Source of the DNA: Elysia crispata | Lineage: Eukaryota > Mollusca > Gastropoda > Plakobranchidae | Direction: 5' to 3' | Assembly (NCBI GenBank): GCA_033675545.1 | Contig: JAWDGP010007237.1 | Coordinates: 145,433-209,432, forward strand | Length of the DNA: 64,000 nucleotides | In this document: positions 1-13,300 of the stretch, piece after piece | How positions within the stretch are numbered: position 1 is the first letter of the stretch | Layout of the letters: every line of letters begins with the position of its first letter | Notes under the pieces: model-generated | Seen by the model: only the letters and a program-made list of their open reading frames with translations | Database searches by the model: none | What the model was told of the DNA's origin: nothing | Program-made: the position numbers and the translations under genes

Positions 1-484
1 CAACATTACTTACTGTACCCATTCCGGAGTCTTTCCTAGTTTTGCAGACTTAATTATGGTGTGTAGAGACTTAAAGTTATCTTAAATTAGTAGAGGACAT
101 CACAGGTCTGCTGGTGCTAGTAATGCAAGACATAGATCTATCCTGTTTTTTTTTCTCTTTACTTTTCCTCAAATTGCTACCCCTAAATCATAAATGATGC
201 TATGAAATTTGAAATTTAGGTGTTTGAATTTAAACTAGTCAAACTTTTGGTAGGATTTCTGTTTAGGTATGTTGGTTTAATACATTAAGATGTGATATAG
301 ATATCAATGCCATATTTTGTTTATAGGTAATTCATTGTTAGAAAATGATTTACACATACAAAAACAAAGCCCAACCATTGAAGTCCACTTAAGTATGATG
401 AGGTACTGTACCGATTCAGAAGTCTTTCCAATCTTTTTAAAAAACATTACTCTACTAATACTACTATTACTACTACTACTACAA

Positions 485-520
<36 letters not shown>

Positions 521-600
521 TTACGACTATAACCTATTACTACTACTACTGCTGCTACTACTACTATTACGACTATAACCTATTACTACTACTACTGCTG

Positions 601-676
<76 letters not shown>

Positions 677-1397
677 CACTACTACTGCTACTACTACTAC
701 TACTATTGCAACTACTACTACTATTACTTCTACTACTACAACTACTACTACTATTACAACTACTACTACTTACTTTTTTAAAGCTCAAATTTGCATTGTG
801 GGAGTTCAGTCATAAAGAACACTTAAATTATTATCAATAATCAATGAACTGTTTTAAATATACCAATGTAAAATTTACCAACTGTTTTAAATATGCCATT
901 GTAAAATTTACCTGCTACGATTTTTATGTTGAACATGTCAAACAATGGTTCATTATAACATTAACTTTTCAACGCAAAATAATGCTTGCTAAGAAAAGCA
1001 TTAAAAACTACAAATCTATCAAGTACTGTATACATATAAAAGTATAAGTGTAATTGCTTATTGAGATGAGGATGGGTTCCTAGAAACATTTCAAAAAGAG
1101 AGGGTTATCGTAGATAGCATTATGAACTAAGTAAATGAAATTTATAACCTCTTTGATGTGCATCTAAGTTAAGAAGGCTTATAAGGTATAGGACTGTTGT
1201 CCCCAATATTTTTTGTATTTTTTTTTTTTTTGCTTAAGACAAGAGTTTTGTCGTCACCCATATTTGTTGATTGTGTGCATATTTTATCTTGACAGGGATG
1301 GAAAAATATCCTTAATGAATAGATACTTGAAATTTTAAGTTATGCAAATTGGATACATGAGTTTGTCAATCTTGACCAGCATCAACTTTATATTCAG
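1..1397 (+). other. Intron (or upstream region) before first visible SOS coding exon
   Basis: No coding exon was found here. SOS proteins start with about 30 residues ahead of the first exon visible at 1398, and no matching exon with a start codon and a donor is seen, so that exon should lie left of the window. The stretch is AT-rich and holds a large TAC microsatellite. It ends in a normal acceptor (TATTCAG) at 1397. Confidence 0.6.
449..772. repeat. TAC/CTA trinucleotide microsatellite with nested 46-bp duplication
   Basis: About 320 bases of CTA/TAC repeats, interrupted by TGC, ACAACT and ATTACGACTATAACC variants. The interruption ATTACGACTATAACC with its flanks occurs twice, at about 520 and 566, a 46-bp period, so the array has grown both by slippage and by segmental duplication. 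The long serine-rich and leucine-rich open frames across it are products of the repeat, not genes. Confidence 0.9.
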
Positions 1398-4300
1398 GTC
1401 CAAAAACAGGTCCACGATTTACTGACATCAAGAGATGATGCTTTGGATTACATAGAAACACTAATGGTCAGACTCCTCATCACACTTTGCTCAGCTCAAC
1501 CTCATTCTATTGAGGATGTGGATGAACGCATCAGCAAAACTTTTCCAGACCCCATTGACAAGTGGGCCATTCGTGATGCCCAGGGAGCTGTTAAGGATGG
1601 CAAGAAAAATAGCATCCTTTTACCTGTGGACAAAATCCAGCCCCTTCTTAAAGTGAGCATATGAGAGAAGTTTTAGGCTTTTATTGCATTGTATGACTGT
1701 AGTTTGTAAATTTGGTATATATTAAAAATTGGTAAAAGTTCAGCAGATATCTTAAATTGCAGATAAGTCAACAAATACAGTTTTAAAGAATCCGTCATGC
1801 TTATTTTCATTTTTGCTGTGCATTTTCAAACCCGAATGTTTCAGGTCATGCTAATCAGATCTAGCTGAAAAAGACTAGTTGTGTTGCAAATGTATTACTC
1901 ATTATTATTTTTCAATTTAAATATACTATTTCAGGATGAGCTGGGTTTCAGAGTGGATTACTCTCTTGCCTTGTATATTGTAGCGGTATTGGAATACATA
2001 GCTGCTGATATTTTAAAGGTGGGTCTATTGTAAAAACAGAGTAAAATATATTTTAAAACTTTATTCAAGATTACATCAATGTATGAAAGAAATGAGCTAT
2101 ATGAAATAAGCTAGTTTGTTTTGAAAGAAATTGTGTTTTGTTCAAAATAACACACAATGGCAGCCATTGAAGTAATGAATAATTTTATAACATGGAGCGT
2201 CTTGTTTTTACCTAGGTGTATTCTACAGGTCTTGGTTAAGAAAAATAGTAAATAAAATGTCGGTATATTCATACTTTGAATTCTATACAAACTTTTATCT
2301 TGAATGCAAATAAATACAGACAACTTGATCATAGATTTTAAACAAAATCCATAATATCTTTGAAAATCAAGGTTTCTATTTTGTGGTGATGTAATACAAT
2401 TTGATCTGAGATTGTTTAGTGGTACAATTTTTCTATTTTCAGAGGGTTTAATCTTTTTTGTACAACATAATCTTTGAGCGTAGGCAGGGAACAAATTTGT
2501 TGAGTATTGTTAGTAGACTGAATATATGGGGGAAAATTATTGTAAATAATAAAATCTTACACGATTGATAATTTTTTTTTTCTTTTTTTGACAATGGCCA
2601 TGACAATTTGTACTTTGAAGGTGTACTTGTAATATGCTTTTCCTTTTTTTCTCTCAGATTTCTGGAATCTATGTGAAGAATATCAGACATTCTGAGATAA
2701 CTGCTCAAGATATCAGAGTGGCAATATGTGCAGATCAAGTAAGTTCCAATTTAGGAAGCCCTGAATTGAATTTTCTACCCATGGCGAGTGTAGTTAATAC
2801 ACAGGAGTATCTGATATTCAGATATTGTGACCCCTTTTTCTAATTTTTTTATGCAAAAATTAATTTTTTTTTTCTCAACCCTTCAACATTTCCAGCATAT
2901 AAGCCTTTTACTATTGACACCACTTGTGGGAGTATCAGGGTAAAACAACTGCTTATTTTCAGCCCTATGGGCAACAATTAAGCCAAGTTTCGTTGTCTGC
3001 ACTTACTGAAACTATTAAATCTTTTGTCAAGCCTTGAGATTGGGCTGGGGTTATAATATCTGACCCCACCACCAAATAACCTAAGCTAGGATACTTTGTT
3101 AGTTAACAATATCAAAACGCACTGATATATTCATTGGACTTTCTTTTATTGTTGCTCTTTTAAGACTGCACTAGTATTTGTCTACTTTTGTGTTTGGTAA
3201 TGGAATTTTTTTTTTCTTCTGAAAGGTCCTTTACGACATGTTCTTCCAGGAGGAGGACATGTCAGTAGTAGTGGAAGACGAGCCGGTCCGAATGGAGAAG
3301 ATGACTTATGAAGAAATTGTAAAGGCCATCATTGTAGATGAGACTCAGTACTTACGTGACTTGAACATGATCATTCGAGTCTTCAGGGCTCCCTTCGTTG
3401 AGCTTTTTCCACGATCCAAAGTGAGCAAAACAGAAGTGACAAATTTTCATTATTTTCATGTTCTTTTTCATTTATTTGATTAATGTGAGATATGTTTTGC
3501 TTGGAAGCAAAGGAAGAAGGAATTTGTTAAACAATGAAAAAAATATTCTTAAAGATTCCCTCAGTGATATGCTCGAAAGCAGGCAAATCAGTTTGTGGCA
3601 TCAGAGATGATGTGACGTCATGCAATGCCACAGCATACCTTTTCTCTCATTTGATATAAGGTGGAGAGAGACATACAGAGAGACAAACACTATCAACACA
3701 TGCTTATAAAAAAATCCATGCGCCATAGATATACATGGCTTTTGTTAACTGTATTTTCTCACTAGAATGATGTTAGTGTGTTTTGAAGATTCATTTTTTT
3801 AGGTCATTTTTTGAGAGAATGGTCTTATTGTTTTTCAGGACCCAGATGTGATATTTAGCAATGTCTTGGATATATATGACTTCACAGCCAAGCTGCTGAG
3901 CTCAGTAGAAGATCAAGTGGAGATGGCACAGGATGAAGTGCCTCTGGTGGGAACTTGTTTTACTGATCTCACAGAGGTAAAGGAAAGGGTTATAAATTTA
4001 AGCTTTTCAGAAATGAAAGAAAACTTTTTGCCAAAGAGAATAGATCATCAAATGAAGATTGTTCTAAACAACTTTAGTTTACTTTTTAATTATGTTTTTG
4101 TGGAATATTTTTGCATAATTGGCTGGACACAACTTTCGACCTCATAACTGTGCAGGTGAAGTTTGCTCCTTTTTTTTTTTCATATTTTTTTAGCTAGTTG
4201 TCTTTCCTTAGTCCTCAATTTATAGATCTTTCTTTTGTTTGAAACATATATATATATATATAATGTTTCTTGATTTGTTGTAGTTTGAAAACTTAAGACA

Positions 4301-7300
4301 TTAACTTTATTCGCAGACGGAGGAGTTTGGCGTTTATGAACGCTACGTTGAGGATATGATGGCCCCCCTTGGAAAAGGACGCCTGAATGCTCTTCTGATG
4401 AGAGGAGATGTTACTGAATGTCTTAAGGTTCGTTATGCTCTGTCATATGCATTTTGTTAACATAGATGTTTGTCATTTTTCTTTTGTATTTAAAGAGTTT
4501 TACCTTTCTCTTTAAATTATAGAGTCAGTCAAAAAATTAAGAATTAAAGCTTTTAGTGTATTTGGATATTTTTTCACAGATGACTTGAAAATGATATTCA
4601 AATTGTTTGACAACGTAAAAATACACATATAGAGTTTATGCATGTAGAATGCTGTATTAAACCTACTTAATCACCACAGATTTCTTCTGCATCTTGTTCA
4701 TAAAGGTATTGAGGCAGGAGAATTTCATAGGGAGTGAGATCAGAAATGATTTAATAAGATATTTTTGATATATATTATGTAATAAATTTGAAGAGCCTCT
4801 CCTAAAAAAATTGTAAAGCACGTAACATTGTGCTTTCCTTAAATCCTGATTTGTTGACCTTTCTATACCTAGGCTCTGAACAAAAGTCATTGACAATTGC
4901 CATAGTCTAAATAGCAAACTACAACAGCAACATTCTGATCGCACAAACATATGTCACAGGTCCACCAGACTACTTCACTGTGATATGCTCATAAGTGTGT
5001 CACCCTCCTTTGATGCATGGATTGGCAATAGATCCTTAGCAGTAGTCATTTGACTTGAAGTCTTTGAAAGGGTGGTTCTTGTAAACAAAATTCATTTTGT
5101 CTTTTTAGAATATATTCAAGGCACATGCTGTCTCTTAATCTTTCATGCAAAATCCACTACTATGCTCCATCTTGTATTGGATGCTGTAATTTTTAGACTT
5201 TCACATGTTGTTTTGTTTTGGTGTATGTAAAGTGAAGTTGAGATGAAAAAAAAAAACAAAAAAACTGGAAAGATACTACATGGGAAATATGATAAGAGCT
5301 TCCTCCATTTCAATTTTTTAGGCATAAATTTTAAAAGTTTATTGATACCATCACCACACTTAACTCAGGTTTAGTAGGTACTTAAATCTGAGCCATATTG
5401 AAAATATCACAATATATTCAACAGTACACATGAAATTACTCTTTTTACATCTGGAGGTTATTGGGATACATAATTTTGAAAAAGTTTAAGATATTTAAAA
5501 AAGTATTAGTTTTTGAAGTTTTGAAATTTCAAAAGGAAATCTGTATCAATTTAAGGTATGAATTCTTTTTAATTTTGTTTTTTACTGTCTTTAAGGCAAA
5601 GAAGAATATGACAAACTTAAAATGCCTTTGTCTCAAAATTGCCACTGTTATGTTTTACAGTTTAACCCCAAGAAATAGTCTTTAACAATTGTATTTTACC
5701 TTGGATATTTTGCTGAAATCGTTTGCAGAGAGCTGGAAATGGCTTTCAAGAGGCGTTCAAATATGTCTTGCCAAAATTGCTCATGGGTCCTGTGTACCAC
5801 TGCTTACAGTATTTTGAAATGATCAAGGTAATTATCTTTTTATTGAGATAATTTTTTTTAAAATTTTTTTTTGTGCAACCTTTCCTGTTTTTATTTTAAG
5901 GCTGTCTTAATATGTGCAATTTTTTTAAAGTTAAATTAATCATTACATATAACAGTGCTGCTCACATTATTCCACTCTACACAATTAATTTACTTGTATG
6001 AAAATTGATGTAAGGACTTTTTTTTAAATGTATTGATTTTCTTGACAGGCGTTGATCAATGCAAGCCCAAGTGAAGAAGATAAGAAATGTCTTGAACAAG
6101 CAGCTGCCCTTCTTCAGTGCTTGAAGGCACGAGTAGAAAAGGCTCTTGGAAACATTCCTAAGCGCAAAAATTGGTAAAGTTTGTTAATTTCATTGACTTG
6201 AAAGTAAAAATTGAGAAATAAAAGTCATTGGTTTTGATCTAAAGTTTGCTTAAAAAAAATAAAGAGGGACAAAAAGCAAATTTCCTGTCTCCTATCAATT
6301 TAACAGGATTGTAAACTTTGTTATCACTCAAGATCCCATTTATTTATTATAAAGAAATACCATTTCTGATTACTTTTCCTAACTATATACATTTTAAATA
6401 AAACAGACTGCTTATTTCATATTAATTGTATATTTTATACTTTTTAGGGATCTTTCCTTGAGAATGCATGCTCAGACAAGATCTGTAACCGTCCAGAAGA
6501 TGACTGAAATTCAAAAGAGCATTGAAGGCTGGGATGGAAAGGATATGTATCAAATGTGCAGCGAGTTTATTATGGGTGTGTACCAAAGTTTGTAAAGACT
6601 TTTTTTGCTACTAACCTGTCTGATAATCTTTTATGATAAAAAGAATTTTTTGTGGCTTTATCGTTATGATGCCTTTTTTTTTTCTTAACAGCATAGTCCT
6701 TTAGAAAAATAAATAGCTGACCAAAAGAATCAGCATAAGGCACAGGTATACTCTACATCAGACTTACCCTGTCATGTTGCTACGAATGCGAGCAAAAGAT
6801 CAAATATTAAATTCAGTAAAAGATTTACCCAGTTGTGGATTTCATTTTCATGCTGTGATTTTCTACATTTCTAAAACAAAAAATGGTTCTTCTTTCCTGT
6901 TCTTGCATCAATATTAACCGATATATTATCAATTTCATTCTTTTAGCAAGTAGATATGTGCTTGTGTAATATTGTATTTATTTCTTATTCCAATGTATGT
7001 GAGGTATCCATTTAAAATGTTTTGATGAACGCTTATTTCATTCTAATTAAACACAGAGGGCCCTCTGACAGTAATTCGAAAGACAAATGCTGAGCGTTAC
7101 TGCTACTTATTTGATGGTATGATTCTTCTGTGCAAGCCCAACCCACGTCGAAATTCAGCCACAGGGCCCATCTCAGAATACAAACTTAAGGAGAAGTTCT
7201 TTATCCGTAAAGTTGAAGTAGTTGATACAGAGGACACTAATGGTGAGATGATTTGTTTTTGTTCTTTATTTGTTTAATCCCATGAAAAACATTATGAAGG

Positions 7301-10300
7301 GGAACACTTTTATTATTAATTTGGCATGGATTTGTTGGACTTGAAAACAACTTTTGAACAAGTTTATCACCACCTAGAGTGTCGCTAAAAATAATATGAA
7401 GATTAATATTGTTGTGGGTTATTATGCTAAGGTTGAACAGGCCCCATAAATCCTAATAGAAGTGCATTTCAGCACTTATCCCAAAGTTTTTTGCAATGTA
7501 GTTCAGGATCATTGAAGGTGAAGTATGAAGTAAAGAGGAACAATGAAGACGATCTAAATTGAGGTGACTTTTTTGCTGTATTTGTGATTATCAGGAAGTA
7601 TATAAAAACAGTGTTATCACATGTTTTGGATTTTGTGCATAACTATGGTGTTTTCCCTTATTTTGATTCAAACATAGTATCTGAAAACCTCATTGCGTTG
7701 TGTTTTATACTTTCAAAAAAACCTATTTAAGAAATTATCTCAAAGAATAAGAATTGTGATCATTTCAATAACAATAATTCATTCAGAAAGCAGCCTCAAA
7801 GTCTAGAGCAAGTGAAGGGGCTTGAATTATCCATTTTTCTGAGTATCAGTAGTTTGGATTGGTATCAATTCACCTATCATCTTTAATTAACATCCAGAAA
7901 TTTGAGGTTAATTAATATCAAAGAAAAATATATGCTAAAGGTATAAAGTTTTTCTTTGTAATAAGGTTATCCAATTATTAAAACTTGATCTGATATTTAA
8001 GTTTGGTAGATGGTTATCTCATTTGAGGGAGTTATTACATTGGTACCATTTTTAAAGTAATGTAAATTTGTTTGTCTTTTTCTCCAACAGATGTAACAAA
8101 TGCCTTTGAACTTCATCCAAGGGAGCAAAACATGTACATAATTTTGCAAGCAAAATCTTTGGATGAGAAAACCAATTGGATGGCAGCTTTAGTTTCATTA
8201 CAAACAAGGAGGTATACTTTTTATTTCCTTCCCTTCCATCACCTCACCCCTAAAAAAAAATGTATAATGATTTTTTAAATTGCACATTGTTAAGTTTTAT
8301 CTTTGAAGAACTTGATTTTTAGTGATCAAAGCTAACAGATTTACTCCAGAAAATTCAGGCTTCAGTTTTGTCAAGAGATAAACAATGTCATTGCTCAATG
8401 GACATGTAAATTCTTACTATCTGCCACCCATTTTCTCTTTTAAGAGAAAAATTTTTGAGCAACATATATCTGAGAAATTCGCTCAATTTACTGGATATTC
8501 TAAGATGTTTGTTAGTGCAAGGCCCCTTTTAAGTTCTCATTGTTGTCTCTGTATGAGCAACAATGAACAAAGCTTCTGTCTTTTCCTTTTATGGTATTTG
8601 TGAGTGTGTGGGAGAGGGGGGGGGGGGGAAGGAGGGTGAGGAGAATCAGGAATTGTATTGAGAGGAACCAGATATGTCTGAACAGCATCAAGTTATCAAG
8701 CTCATGCAGTTTTACTTAAAACAATTCTTGTTAAACCTCTTTGACGCAACATGTACCTTTCTTTCTCGACTCTTTTCTTTTCCACACATTAAATCTAATT
8801 TGTTCACTCTTTACAGTATGCTTGAGCGGAGCCTGGATAGTAAACTGAGGGAAGAGGAAAAAAACCATCCTCTGGTTCCGCCTCCAGCAGATGAATATGT
8901 GTTTGCTGTGGAAGACTCTGATGAAAACATCATCTTTGAGGAGAATCAAGAGTCGCAGTATGAGAGTCCGCTCATAAAGGTAATAAATTCAAGATATTGG
9001 CCATGAGAGAAAAAGTTATTGTGCATCTTTTTGAATGGCTCATTTTATTAATTTTGTCTCTCGTTTTTCCTGGCGATGGTACAGCTTATCTGGCTGAATT
9101 GGCTTAATTAGATAGTCACTCAAATTGGTGATATTTTCACTTGTTCACATGTTATGGAGAGAAAATAAGGTTTCAGGTGATGCATATCAATGTCGAGGAT
9201 TTGAATTTTCCGCGAATCCGTGGAATTCCATGGTTTTTGCCTTTTCCGAGGTTAGGGTTAGGGTACACAACCTCCTAGTAAGAGGAGGAAGTGTTCCAAG
9301 TAAGCTGAGGACTCCCCACACATTTAAACATTACAAGGCTCCTTATTCCTGATGAAAGTAGCTCTGAAGGTAGGCTCACTTGATGTGTTTGTTTTTCTCA
9401 GATTTCTTCCTTTTTCAATGTTTGAGACATTAAATATAAGAAATTGATAGTCTTGTGTATTTGTATTACACTCTAATATTTTGCTCACCGGCACGCACTG
9501 GTTTTTATTTTTGGTGTGTTGCATGCTTCTGCGAAAACTTCAGTGGTTTTCAAAATTTTGAATTGAAATCCCTGCATTGTATGTATGACTCACGATTGAT
9601 CACACATCTTGGTATTCTTAGCCTACATGCTTTTTTTTTATATTCAGGGAGGTCAGCTGTTCAAACTGGTGGAGAGACTTACATACCATATGTATGCTGA
9701 CCCTCGTTTCTTACGCACTTTTTTGCTAACATACCGATCATTCTGCAGTCCAAGGGAGCTGTTGGAGTTGCTGATCAAGCGGTATCCTTTAACCGTGCTT
9801 TTCTTTGGGATTTGCATTCATTATTCAAGACCCTCTCTCACTGCCAATTGTTTGAAATGGATCTTGCATTCCACTTAATAGGTCTTTCACAATATTTTGA
9901 CGGATGCTAAGGAAGGGATGTTACTCCATATACATAGATAATGATTTAGATCTGTCAGGCTGAACTTTGCATGTACTTGATCTATTTTTAGATTTCAATC
10001 CCTAAATCACTGCTATAATAGTCCACTGTTAACTAGTCTTGCTATTAATCATGAACTTCTTGTTACCCTTTTGAGCAGTTGCGAAGTCCGTGATAAAACA
10101 ACATCAAACTGTTAAATTTTTAGGCTATTATACTGCATATCTTTAGTTAGTATAAAATTATCTATCAGAAAGCCCATTTGATTTTTCTTTCCAAGCTTAA
10201 CTTTTTACACTTTTTTTATGCTGCATAACTGATAAAATTGTGAGGCCTTTCTTATCAGTTATCATCATTTTGAAAAGACCTTAACTTGAAACAGCTTTGA

Positions 10301-13300
10301 AATACCAGAGCCCACACTCAATCCACAAGCTATGGGAGATGAAATGGCTGCCCTCAAATTCAGAGAAGATTTGAAACGTTTTCGGAACAAATATGTAAAG
10401 CCTGTTCAGTTCAGGTAGTGGCAAGTTTGAATTATAAAGAATATATACCTTTTTTTATAGATATTCAGATATATAAAGGTCAGTTATCTTAACTTTTAAT
10501 ACTCTTGTTATTATTTGAACCAAATGTGTAATATATTGCACAGCAGTATATTTTAATACTGTTTAATTTAGCAATCCAATTATTTTCAAACTTGAATTTA
10601 TTTTGGCAATTGGAATTTCATATTTGTTATTTTCATAAACAGATAAATAATTTATTGAATTTTTTCTATCTTTACCATCGGTTCCTCTTGCACCATGATG
10701 CAAATTGTAATCCATTTAAGCTTTTTCATACTATGGTATATAATTGCAACCCTTAAAACTAAATTTCCTTAATTAAATAGTCATTTAAGATCCTAGATAT
10801 GAGAGATGTCAATGTCACTTGATTTTTTTTTCAAACAATAAAAGAGAGAAACTGAATGTATGGATGCTAGAAGAATCTAGTTTAGGTGTGAAGTAGAGTG
10901 TTTTAAGAAGATAGTGACATCAGTTAGCTTAATTGATGGGTCAAAAGTCTCATTAAAATGTAGAGTTTAGTTATTGAGCAATCTATTTTAATAGTTCATA
11001 CATTCTGTGAAACATCTATCTTTTTCTCTTTTTTTTCTTCTCTTGTTGCTCAATCATACGTTTGCACATAATTTGGTAATCTCAGATGTGTGGACTATTG
11101 ACAGAAGAATCAAATTAGTCACTTTTATGTTATTTTTTGCCAGGGTGGTAAATGTGTTTCGTCACTGGGTGGACTACCATCCATATGATTTTGAGAGAGA
11201 CCTTGAGCTGCTTGAGAGATTGAAAGAATTTTTGTCTTCTATCAAAGGAAAGGCTATGCGCAAAATGGCTGACATTCTCAGCAAAGGCATTCAGCGAAAG
11301 GTAATATGTTTATGTATGTTTTCAGTTGTGCCTAACTACTGGTGGCTTCTTAAGACACTGGCTACTAAGCATGCCATGAAATCTACCAAGTCTCTGCTTA
11401 GTATTACTTGTTTTGGCCTCCTACTACATATATTTGCCTACATAATGGAGGAAAGAAGGGATCTGTATTTGTGGGGACATGCAAAAAATGAAAAGTGACA
11501 GCTTTATTTTCCACGTGGTGGGGGTTGGGTCATTCTCATTTTTCTCTATTATCATTGTCAACATTTCCAAACCTCAGGCAGTTTTTTCTATGATAAAATC
11601 AAAATCTCTGTTATCATCCTCTTAAAAATCTCTTCACAATTTCATTTTCAGTTGGAGTGCTCAAACACAGAGAGAGAATTCACTCACCAGTATGAGCCAC
11701 CAAGGATAGAATGGCACATAGCACGCAAATTTGAGGATTTCAATCTTATGACAGTAAGTGTGGTTTGGCATTATGTTAGGTAATAAAATGGGGAAAAAAA
11801 GATCTGCATTATTTTCAGCAGCCAGTAAGTCTTTTTATAAAAAATACCAAACAACAATATTTTTGCAAAAGCATGGTAAAATTTAACCAATTGTGGATGA
11901 AAGAGTTATTGATTCTCCTATTGTAAACAGATATTTTGATATATGTGATTTTTTGGGGGTTTCTGTTTTTTTTTTTACATTTGGTGATATCATACAGATT
12001 TGCTATTCAGGTTTTTTCCTTTGTGATTTATTACAATTTCATTTAAATACTTGTACTAATTAAATGTTTTTGCTGTTTTTGCATAACGGTTAAAGAAGAT
12101 ATGGATGGAAGAATATTTTTAGAGCTATCCTCAAAGCGTTTAGTCATGTCATCAGGCATAGCAGAAAGAACTGTAAAAAAAAAAGATAGCAGAGCCTTAT
12201 TTTCATTGCTCTTGTAGTCTCTCTGAGAAAACTCTCAATGCTAAGATTTAATGGTTTCTTTTTAAGAATATGTTGTCATTTTTGGGAGGAAATACACATG
12301 CTGTAAATGCCATTTATATTGAGCAAGCAAGCAATATATCGTTTAGGGTCTTGTCTGGTCTAAGTAATTTCAAAACTTGATTTAAATAATAGCAAAATAA
12401 ATTTAAAGGAAGATGATATAGATCAAAATGTGTTTAAATAAGAACAAGAACTAGGGCTTTGTTCCTTACAGAAGTTTTTAAGTGCATAGGCTGGCAGTGC
12501 AAGTCACTAAATGTACATCACAAAGACTTTTTACTTAATACTTACTTAATTGTATCATCATTTATCTATCTGACAATTATAGTGTTGGAAACAAAGTTTG
12601 TATGAAGACCACTTTAATAGATGCAAATATTCATTTTATTTTGAACACCATCAACATGAATGACCTCATGCATTTCAGTATATCTGATCATATCAACATT
12701 ATATCTTTTTTTCAATTTTTTAGGCTTCATACTTTGTATTCAAACCAGTCTATTCTTTTTTTAATCCATTAAAAAAAAAGAAGTTAGATTTGATGCTAAA
12801 ATGACTTTGAGAATGCTATTATTTTGATGAAAGACTTCTATATTAAAAGACCAATCAATCTCATTATTGGCCTTTTCTAAAGTTTGAAATTTTAGATGCT
12901 TAAATGACAATCAAACCTCGTGGGCTGCATTGAAAGCATGATCGAATTTTCTTTTCAAAGAAACATATTCTAATATGAAAGTTGATTGTTATTCTTTTTT
13001 CATATTATATTTTTTTCCAGCTCCATCCTATAGAGATAGCTCGGCAGGTGACTTTATTAGAGTTTGATCTGTACCGAGCAATCAAACCATCTGAGCTTGT
13101 AGGCATGCCTTGGATGAAGAAAGACAAACAGCAAACAGCTCCAAACTTGTTGAAGATGATACATTTTTCTACAAATGTGAGTTTATTTTAGATTCATTGA
13201 GATCAATATTTATTTACATTAGCTTTTCATACTTGCCTCAAAGTTTTGTGTCAGAAACATTTGGATATATTGCTTGACTGGATTATGGTTGTCCATGTTT

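Noticed and set aside
449..788. Long open frames encoding poly-Leu/Thr or poly-Ser
   Set aside because: They lie wholly in the TAC trinucleotide repeat and have no family likeness.
2111..2738. Overlapping minus-strand frames of 96-127 codons
   Set aside because: Antisense to SOS introns and an exon, with no family likeness.
9250..9266. TTAGGGTTAGGG telomere-like motif
   Set aside because: Only about two units; too short for an interstitial telomere call.
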